This document shows positions 56,460 to 64,000 of a stretch of DNA of 64,000 nt, in pieces. A model generated the notes under the pieces. It saw only the letters and a list, made by a program, of their open reading frames with translations, was not told the DNA's origin and made no database searches. The number at the start of each line of letters is the position of its first letter. The stretch's first letter is position 1. Source of the stretch: Limnephilus marmoratus (lineage: Eukaryota; Arthropoda; Insecta; Trichoptera; Limnephilidae); the NCBI GenBank assembly GCA_917880885.1, contig OU862928.1, positions 40,102,962-40,166,961 of the forward strand, given 5' to 3'. A program made the position numbers and the translations under genes.

Positions 56460-58260
56460 CGGTTCACAGTGATGAAAAACCTTTTTCAAGTTCCGACTGT
56501 GACTATTCGTGTGCTACAAAACGGTAGGTACCTAAAAATTCACATATTTAGCCACACTGGAATCGAATTACTTATCTTGTACAAATAAACTTCTTAGAAA
56601 TCATTTGCTGACTCACAGTGACATAAAACCTTTAACATATTTCTACTGCGACTATTCGTGTTCTACAAAGAACCACCAAAAAAATCACGAGTTTCCCACA
56701 TTGGACAAAAACCATTTTCTTGTCCCGAATGCAGTTATACAAGTTCTCAAGAGGAATATTTAAAAATCCACATTACGATTCACAGAAAAGAAAACCTTTT
56801 TCAAGTCCTAATTGAAACTGTTCTCAAAAGGGATGTCTAAGAAGTCACTTGCTGACTCATAGTGGAGAAAAACCTTTTTCATGTTCCGACTGCAACTATT
56901 CATGTTTTATATAAAGATAAATCTAAAAATCACATGCTTACCCTCAGTGGACAAAAACCGTTTTCTTGTCCCGAATGCATTTATACAAGTTCTTTAAAGG
57001 AAGATTTAAAAATCCACAGTACGATTCACAGAAGAGAAAACCTTTTTCAAGTCCTAAATGAAACTGTTCTCAAAAGGGATGTCTAAGAAGTCACTTGCTG
57101 ACTCATAGTAAAGAAAAACCCTTTTCATGTTCCGACTGCAACTATTCATGTATTATAAAGATAAATCTAAAAATCACATGTTTACCCACAGGGGACAAAA
57201 ACCATTTTCTTGTCCCGAACGCATTTATACAAGTTCTCAAAAGGAAGATTTAAAAATCCACTGTACGATTCACAGAAAAGTAAACCTTTTTCAAGTCCTA
57301 ATTGAAACTGTTCTCAAAAGCGATGTCCAAGAAGTCACTTGCTGACTCATAGTGGAGAAAAACCTTTTTTATGTTCAGACTGCAACTATTCACGTATTAA
57401 TAAGATAAATCTAAAAATTACATGTTTACCCACAGGGGACAAAAACCATTTTCTTGTCCCGAACGCATTTATACAAGTTCTCAAAAGGAAGATTTAAAAA
57501 TCCACAGTACGATTCACAGAAAAGAAAACCCTTTTCAAGTCCTAATTGATTGATTGATTGAAACTGTTCTCAAAAGGGATGTCCAAGAAGTCACTTTTGT
57601 CCAAGAAGGTTTCCCAGTGGAGCATCACTTTACTCAACTATGAGTCACAAGCTGGCCCATAATGGAGTGAAACCATGTTCATGTTCCGAATGCAGTTAAG
57701 CAAATTCTTAAAATAGTTTTTAAAATTCCACAGTATTATTCACAGTGGAGGAAAACCTATTCCTGTTTTTTTTTTGTTCTGACTGCAACTGTTCATGATC
57801 TAGGTAGAGATATCTAAAATTCGTATTTAACCCACAATGGAGAAAACGTTTTTCATGTCCTTATTTCAACTATTCTTCTTCCCGACAAAAATAACTCAAA
57901 CGGCACTTGCAGACTCACAGTAAAAAACCTTTTTCATGTCCAACTGCGACTATTCATGCACTGCACAACGATATCTAAAAATTCACATGTTTGCCCACGG
58001 TGGACAAAAACCTTTTTTTATGTCCCAATTGCAATTACAAATGTTATACAAAGGAACTTCTTAGAAATCATGACTCACGATGACATAAAACCTTTTTCAT
58101 GTTTCTACCGTGACTATTCATGTTCTACAATAAGGCGGTTGGAAACAAAAAAAAAATTACATGTACAGCGGTAAAAATCTTTTTCTTTTCACGAACGCAG
58201 TTATTCAAGTTCTCGAAAGGGAAATTTAAAAATCCACCGCATGATTCACTGTGAAGAAAA
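56460..58260 (+). pseudogene. Zinc-finger relic array, plus strand
   Basis: Repeated blocks of about 84 bp or multiples translate in mixed frames to finger fragments such as GQKPFSCPECSYTSSQEEYL and GQKPFSCPECIYTSSLKEDL with linker KIHSTIHRRENLF. Stops and frameshifts occur in nearly every unit. The finger style matches the gene at 945-2777. Confidence 0.75.
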
Positions 58261-58329
58261 ATCTTTTTCGTGTAGCGGCTTCATGGTCTATAAAAGATGT
58301 AAACTATGTGATTTTTTAGATTTTTCTTT

Positions 58330-59060
58330 GTAGAACATGAATAGTTGCAGTCGAGACATGAAAAAAGTTTATCTCCACTGTGAATCAGCGAGCGAATTCT
58401 TTGAAGTCCCTATTGAAAACATAAATAGTTGCAGTCGGGATACGGAACGGTTTTTGTCCACTGAGGGTTTACATGTCATATTTTAGATGTCCCTTCCGAT
58501 AACACAAACAGCGGCAATCGGGACATGAACAAGATTATCTTCCCTGTGGGTAAATATGTGACGTTTTAGTTATTATTTTGTAGAACATGAATAGTTGCAG
58601 CCAGGATACGAAATGGGGAAACGTGCGATTATTTTAGAATTATCTTCCTTAGTACGTGCAAAGTTACACTCAAAACATGAAAAAGGTTTTTCTCCACTGT
58701 GGATCGCGCTGTAGATTTTTAAATCTCCATTTCGAGAACTTGAATAACTGCATTCGAGACAAGAAAAAGGTTTTTGTCCGCTATGGGTAAACATGTGAAT
58801 TTTTAGATACCGTTTTGTAGCGCATTAATAGTCGCAGTTGGGACATGAAAAAGGTTTTCATTACAGTGAGTCACAAGTGGTGTTTTAGTTATTTTTTCGA
58901 GAAGAAAAATAGTTGCAGTCTCGACAGGAAAAAGGTTTTTCTACACAGTACCTACGTAAACATGTGTATTTTAGATTTCCCCTCGTAGTTCTTGAATACT
59001 TGCAATGGGAACATGAAAAAGGGCTTTATCCACTATGAGTCAGCAAGTGTTCCTCAGGGT
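58330..59060 (-). pseudogene. Zinc-finger relic array, minus strand, part 1
   Basis: Minus-strand fragments include GQKPFSCLECSYSSSRNGDL and GEKPFSCFECNFARTKED at 58573-58794. Head-to-head with the plus-strand array, so the two form a large imperfect inverted duplication around 58270-58330. Confidence 0.7.
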
Positions 59061-59076
59061 TCCTTGCCAAGTCATA

Positions 59077-59242
59077 ATGAAACCAACTCATAAACACCTT
59101 ATAAAGGTCATTAAAAGCTAAAAACAAAAGTTTAAAATTGCCGGTAACCCTAACATAACTTAACCTATTTAACCAATTTTTAAATATTTTTTTTAACATC
59201 ACTCTTAATGACCTTTCTGAGTTGTTTATGAGTTGGTTTCAT
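59077..59242. mobile_element. 166-bp mariner-type MITE
   Basis: ATGAAACCAACTCATAAACA and its inverted copy TGTTTATGAGTTGGTTTCAT (one mismatch) flanked by TA. It contains no gene. Confidence 0.8.
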
Positions 59243-59639
59243 TATGAGTTGTCTCGTCACCGTTCCTTAGATATCCCTTTTGAGGACACGATTAGTGACA
59301 GTCGGGAAATGAAGAAGATTATTTATCTATGTACTGACGATTTTTAAATCTCTCTTATGAGAACTTGTATAACTTATTAAGGTTTTACTCTTCTATTAAG
59401 CTTGTGAATCATAGTGGAGTAGAGTGGTGCTCCATAGGGAAACCTTGGAAAATTACTTTCCTCAGGGATTTCTCAATGGAGCTAATGTAAAAAATCTTTT
59501 GTTGTTAGACTTAAAAATAAAACAATTATCCTAGTAATTATTTTTTTATTTATTTCTTTAACATAGATTGTTTTAAATAACAAGAATGCTGTAAGTATAA
59601 TTTTAAATGTACAACCTTGCAAAGTATTCCTCGACAAGT

Positions 59640-59985
59640 AGGCTTACCATAATTCTGAAGCTCCAAATCGGGACGGGTTTATTGTGCCAATTTGTACTTT
59701 TCGCCGTTCTTCTTAATATTCTGTCATTTTTTGCATGTAATGCCAAAATTTAATTTACAGTAGAGTAACGCTCGTACAGTAGACTCCAGCATGCGGCCAC
59801 GGTCATCCGACCAAATGTGATTCATTATTGAGAAAACACGCTCCAAAGGTGCTGAAGTCCCGGGAAGGCATAACATATATATTGTATAATTCTAATCAGA
59901 TTAGGTGAATCAATGTGTTGCTCATGAAAATGTTTGAATAATTGGACCCATTTGTCCACGTAATCAGTTTGGGTCGTCGTTAAAC
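59640..59985 (-). pseudogene. hAT transposase C-terminal relic
   Basis: The minus frame VDKWVQLFKHFHEQHIDSPN and LIRIIQYICYAFPGLQHLWS then VFSQ resembles the hAT dimerisation domain (..I..Y..A.PG....ERVFS). TAGGCTTACCATA at 59638, next to its 3' end, also occurs at 56220 (TAGGCTTACCATACGTCC) and looks like a hAT terminal repeat. Confidence 0.6.
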
Positions 59986-61180
59986 TCCATTCTTGAGAAC
60001 TTGTATAACTGCATTCGGGACAAGAAAATGGTTTTTGTTCACTGTGGGTAAACATGTGATTTTAAGATTTATCTTCATTGTACAAGTACATGAATAGTTA
60101 CAGTCGGAACATGAAAAAGGTTTTTCTCCATTATGAGTCGGCAAGTGACTTCTTAGATATCCCTTTTGAGAACAGTTTCATTTAGGACTTGAAAAAGGTT
60201 TTCTCTACTGTGAATCGTAGGTACTGTGGATTTTTAAAACTTCCATTTGAGAACTTGTATAACTGCATTAGGGACAAGAAAATGGTTTTTGTCCACTGTG
60301 GGTAAACATGTGATTTTTAGATTTATCTTCATAGTACATGAATAGTTGCAGTCGGAACATGAGAAAGGTTTTTCTCAGCAATGAGTCCGCAAGTGACTTC
60401 TTAGATATCCCACATTCGAAGCAAAGAACTGGTTTTACTGAAACTGATAAAAAAACTAGTTACATTACTGCCTACAGTCCTTAATTATAGCTACATTCAG
60501 AACATACAAATGATTTTCCTGCAATTCTGGCTGCACATTGTCTGCAACCAGAATTTTGAAACTGCACTTTGAACATCAGAATGATTTCCTTCAAAATAAA
60601 TCACTAGATGAAACCACAACTGGAATTTTTCGTTGCATTCTGAGCCCAGATCTAGTTTTAATTTCGGTTGAATTTGCATGCGGGGAAATAAACTGCATTC
60701 AGATCACGAAAATGGCTATCCTCTATTTCTGACAGCACAAACTACGCAACTAGATTTAAATAAACGCACTTCCAACATGAGAAACGCATTAGCAAATGAA
60801 TTCACACCTAACATGTTTTTAATAACAGGGTGAATCTCTACGCGTGGAATTCAAACTACACTCAGATCGTCAAATTGCTTTCCTCCAATACTGGCAGCAC
60901 AAATGCAACTATAAACTGTAACTGCATTTCAAACACGAGAATGGTTTCCCACGAAACGCGTTAGCAGGATGAAACCCCACATGGAATTTTTTCGTTGCAT
61001 TCTGAACACAGAATTGGTTTTAATTTTAAGTGAGTTTGTTCGCGGAGAATTAAAACTACACTCAGAACATTAAAATGGCTTTCCTCCAATTTTGGCATCA
61101 TAAACTACCTACTTACGCAACTAGAATGTTATAAATGCACTACTAACGCGGGAAATGCGTCAAAAAATAAAACTACACCT
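59985..61180 (-). pseudogene. Zinc-finger relic array, minus strand, part 2
   Basis: Good finger fragments (EQKPFSCPECSYTSSQEW, and GQKPFSCP-like at 60290) give way after 60430 to much more decayed units such as FxCSECSFNSPRTNSLKIK near 61060, where His ligands are lost. Divergence rises steadily to the right. Confidence 0.6.
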
Positions 61181-61199
61181 CAAATGTTTTCGATGCATT

Positions 61200-62038
61200 C
61201 TAAACACAGAACTGTTTACAACATTTCTTGTCTTCATTTCTGACTCTTGGTATTATTCTTGTACTCTCGTTTGTATAGTTAACATCCGTTAGTGGTGTCA
61301 TCATATAATTGGTTTGAGCATGACCACTGTCACCTAACAATACTTTGTTGTCAAATTTTCTCTGAAGAAAACTTCTTTTCAAGGCAGAATTGTCCCTTAT
61401 ATTAGAATCATGGGCAGATCTATGCCACCGTGCCACAACATCGAGGAATTGTAAATCAGCTGCAGCTACACACTGCTTAGGTAATAATCGAAAAATACCT
61501 ACCCTTTTCTTTTTCTGAAAATCTCTGCCATACTTCCGCCAGGAGACAATAAGCGCACATGAGTGCCATCAATGGAGCCACATACTCGAGGAAATTTCGT
61601 TATTCTGTAAAATTCTGCAGCAATTCTCTGCCGCTTCTCAAAATTATTAGGCATCTTGATATTTTTTTATACAGAGAAGCGATGGCATGGGTAACAAGGT
61701 GTACTATGCGACAAGCTGTGGACTCGTCAACGCCAATCACGTCGCCATAAGTAATTAATTAACTCCATGTTGCATAAAATCTCAATGTGCATAATACTTG
61801 ATTCATAGGTGACACAGCATTGTTTTTATTGGTGTTGAAATTAAACTGAGGTTCAATTTATTGTACTAATAATGATGTGGTTTCTTTACTGAGACGAAAT
61901 CTTCTTTGAAACTTTTTGGCACTGAGTGTATCAAATAAATTTGTTCTTGTGTTTACTTCTATCACTATAAACGGTCTAGGTACTTATAAAATCTATAATT
62001 TCTTCGTCATCGTCAGAATAAAAATCCCAAATGTCCAT
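61200..62038 (-). pseudogene. PIF/Harbinger transposase (HARBI1-like) relic
   Basis: Starts MDIWDFYSDDDEEIIDFIS at 62038, then KKFQRRFRLSKETTSLLVQ, GVDESTACRIVHLVTHAIAS, a GSIDGTHVRI-like block and RWHRSAHDSNIRDNSALKRS, followed by KVLLGDSGHAQTNYMMTPL, the block with the second catalytic Asp. Several frameshifts and stops, so it is inactive. No Harbinger terminal repeats were found, so the Foldback-type ends may not belong to it. Confidence 0.75.
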
Positions 62039-62414
62039 CGTGAATACAAATTAGTAAGATAGATTTTTGCAGTAGGTATCAGACAATCGGAAATCGAAGA
62101 GATAACCTATAAATTTTACAATGTCACTACGAAACTGACAGTTGCTAAACACATTTAACTCAGTTAAACGTTATACAGACCTTTTTGGGTATTTAATTTT
62201 GACAGGTCTAATATCTACAAAATAAATGTTTTTCGATGAATTAGCAATTCGATGAATTGATCATTCGATGAATTGATTTTCGATGAATTGATTTTCGATG
62301 AACTCGTTTTCGATGAATTTGCTTTCGATGAATTGATTTTCGATGAAATCGTTTTCGATAAATTTGCTTTCGATGAATTGATTTTCGATGAACTCGTCGG
62401 TTACCGTTATTGAC

Positions 62415-63163
62415 TGGTAAAGGTTCAACAGAAAGGTTACACGGTGCAAAGCAATGCAAGCACTTTTCCATAAATGGGCCTTGAGCCAGTTTTATTTTAG
62501 ATTCGGGGACATAATGAATTTCACAGGCTCGTACGTAAATTGTTAATAAACAAATAAGCAACTCAGGTCTACACGTCCGTGTAGCAAGCTCTCCGAGCAG
62601 TGTATGGCGAATATTTGAAAGGCAAATACATTTCACGCGCGTTAGACAGAGACGTACTGTGATAATGATGTTTAGAATTAAAAAACGTAAGCGCCTGTTG
62701 TTAAAATATTTAATAAATCACGGCGTATTTAAAAAAGAGAAAATATCTCGCGGGCATTTCCTTTAGTATCATTTAAAGAAACATTGTGAATTTTTTCATT
62801 CATATAACATTTAAAATAATCGAAATACACATGTAAATCATAATTTTTGGAGTATACTTTGCGATTAATTTCTATCGAGGGAATTTCATATATTTTCCGT
62901 TTCGGCCCGGGGATTACCTGGATACTATCTTAAAGAACCACATATATTTTTTTAAGAGCTTAAAAACTTCAAATGTTTAAGGGGGATATGTAAGAAATCG
63001 GTAGAAATTCGAATAGTAGAGCCTTAAGAGCTAAAGGTAACATAATAAAATTAAAAACTTTGCGGGAATACCACGAATTCTTCATTAAAAAATTCCAAAG
63101 TGGACCAATGATCAAAAAAATTCATCTCATCAAAAAAGCACAAGGACTTACCCCAACTCACCC
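62415..63163. other. Right end of the pogo-like element, AT-rich
   Basis: Between the Foldback TSD and the right pogo terminus. No coding frame seen. The transposase core that should lie here or further left is missing. Confidence 0.45.
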
Positions 63164-63425
63164 TATATATTAAGTACAGAAGATAGTAAAAAGTCTATTT
63201 TTGCTCCCGCAAATAGCTGTCACTTTTACGGTCGGTTGTCACTGATATACATTCTAATACAGTGATATACTGTAATACATTCATTATGGTTTTTGAAATA
63301 ATCTCAAAATTAATACATTTAACTCAATAATTATTGTGTAGTTTACGCACAATATTACTTCGAACGGCGGAACATCGATCACTGCGTGTGAATGTTTTAA
63401 GGTTAGGATTAGAAGCAAAAAGCAA

Positions 63426-64000
63426 AAGAGACGCCGAAAATTGACGTTTGACATATCATATGATATTGATAAAAATGAGTCGTTGTCAAGCGGTCTACAT
63501 AAGTATGATGCGATGTCTATTGCAATCTATGAAATACGGACTGTTATTTCGAATCGTTTGAATACCGCCTAGACGCACTGTTTTCGACTGATTGTTATTT
63601 TCTGCTTCAAAAGTAAAATGAATAAGAATAAAAAGAATGGAGAACTGAAATAATTATAACTGACAATTTTTTTTTACGGCGAGATAAAATTTTGACAGAT
63701 GTTTTCTCGACGACAATTTTTTTGAGCGCTCTGCATTAAATGTTTTTTTATACTTACTATTTTTTATACAGGAGAATTAATTTTGAGAAAAATGATCAAA
63801 AAAAGAAAAACAGGATATAAAGTGAATGATTTCTTAACAACCGATTTTCCAATTTCGACAGTCTTATTGTGATTGAGAATTAGTGAATAGCATAAAAGGC
63901 CCACGAGGCGACAACTTATATTAACTGGAGTTAATGACATCAGTGATCAGTTAGAATTAAACAACGGATTAAATACGTATAGACTTACGTATTTCTGCTG
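63426..64000. other. Single-copy flank, no gene recognised
   Basis: Beyond the end of the duplication match. AT-rich, without motifs I can assign. Confidence 0.4.

Larger units (their letters stand above)
55326..62404. mobile_element. Foldback-type element with tandem-repeat TIRs
   Basis: Flanked by a perfect 10-bp direct repeat CGTTATTGAC (55316-55325, 62405-62414). Each end carries an array of a 15-bp unit, AATTCATCGAAAATC and variants, about 11 units, in opposite orientations (55337-55505 and 62228-62397). TIRs built from short tandem repeats and a ~9-10-bp TSD are hallmarks of Foldback (FB, MULE-related) elements. The interior holds zinc-finger, hAT and Harbinger relics rather than an FB transposase. 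Confidence 0.75.
48632..63163 (+). mobile_element. pogo/Tigger-like DNA transposon enclosing later insertions
   Basis: Termini GGGTGAGTTGGGGTAAATCC and GGACTTACCCCAACTCACCC are inverted, with TA at 48630-48631 and 63164-63165. The first coding region resembles a pogo/Tigger transposase N-terminus. Recurrent GATCTTACCCC-like motifs fill the left end. The span includes a SINE, a tandem array, MITEs and a 7-kb Foldback-type element. Confidence 0.8.
24551..63270 (-). mobile_element. CR1/Jockey-like non-LTR retrotransposon split by nested insertions
   Basis: The 3' end is an A-rich tail on the minus strand (TTTTTTTTATTTTTTTT at 24550-24566), and TGTAAT is duplicated at 24545-24550 and 63271-63276. 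Copy 1 shows the uninterrupted site (TCATTGTGATACATTC). Its own sequence comprises 3' UTR and ORF2 (to 28150), the inter-ORF spacer (28151-28657 and 36546-36823), ORF1 (36824-37816) and 5' leader (48273-48629 and 63166-63270). Everything else between is later insertions. It is the outermost element of the stack. Confidence 0.85.
12550..63425. repeat. Segmental duplication, copy 2 (split by five insertions)
   Basis: Copy 2 is recovered in pieces: 12550-16184, 19906-20246, 21873-22437, 23780-23830, 24509-24550 and 63271-63425. These align in order with copy 1 (1-3635, then about 7859-8895). Between the pieces lie an LTR element, a hAT, a piggyBac, a MITE and a 38.7-kb nested stack. The sequence just before 12550 is unrelated to anything visible before position 1, so the left breakpoint of this copy is at 12549/12550. 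Confidence 0.92.

Noticed and set aside
55326..62404. Whole element assigned to PIF/Harbinger because of the HARBI1 relic
   Set aside because: The 10-bp TSD and tandem-repeat TIRs do not fit Harbinger (3-bp TSD); the transposase relic is more likely a passenger.

Overview
The window is eukaryotic, arthropod-like and most likely insect. A C2H2 zinc-finger gene is split by GT-AG introns, the background is AT-rich, and there are remnants of Ty3/gypsy LTR elements, RTE and CR1/Jockey-like non-LTR elements, Helitrons, hAT, piggyBac, PIF/Harbinger, pogo, Foldback-type and Penelope-like elements, with tRNA-derived SINEs. There are no bacterial operons, rRNA genes or functional tRNA genes. I cannot name the species.

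The backbone is a direct segmental duplication. Copy 1 (1-8895) carries an intact three-exon gene on the minus strand (about 437 aa, 12 zinc fingers). Copy 2 starts at 12550 and carries the same gene with a one-base deletion that truncates it to about 204 aa. Aligning the copies works as a ruler: every stretch present in one and missing from the other is an insertion, usually with a visible target-site duplication (TSD). Copy 1 holds one Ty3/gypsy-like element (3749-7858, TSD ATAC). Copy 2 holds an LTR element with identical 310-bp LTRs (16185-19905, TSD ATAT), a hAT element containing a Helitron (20247-21864, TSD GCTGCTGC), an internally deleted piggyBac (22438-23775, TSD TTAA), a 675-bp inverted-repeat MITE (23831-24505) and a 38.7-kb nested stack (24551-63270, TSD TGTAAT).

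The 38.7-kb stack is a minus-strand CR1/Jockey-like non-LTR element filled by later insertions. A Penelope-like inverted-repeat insert with a hammerhead-like core sits in its reverse transcriptase (25914-26215). A gag-only LTR element lies between ORF1 and ORF2 (28658-36541). An RTE element sits at the ORF1 start (37826-48261, 11-bp TSD) and is itself split by Helitron tracts, foldbacks, a SINE and a 3.08-kb TIR element encoding a PIN/FEN1-like plus CXC protein. A pogo-like element lies in the 5' leader (48632-63163, TSD TA) and holds a Foldback-type element (55326-62404, 10-bp TSD) with zinc-finger relics in both orientations plus hAT and Harbinger transposase relics.

Only the copy 1 zinc-finger gene looks like a possibly functional host gene. 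Almost everything else is transposon sequence, mostly decayed. The least ordinary parts are the TIR element at 41021-44100, the Penelope/hammerhead hairpin, the gag-only LTR element, the integrase-derived minisatellite at 16960-17825 and the Foldback-type element carrying zinc fingers.
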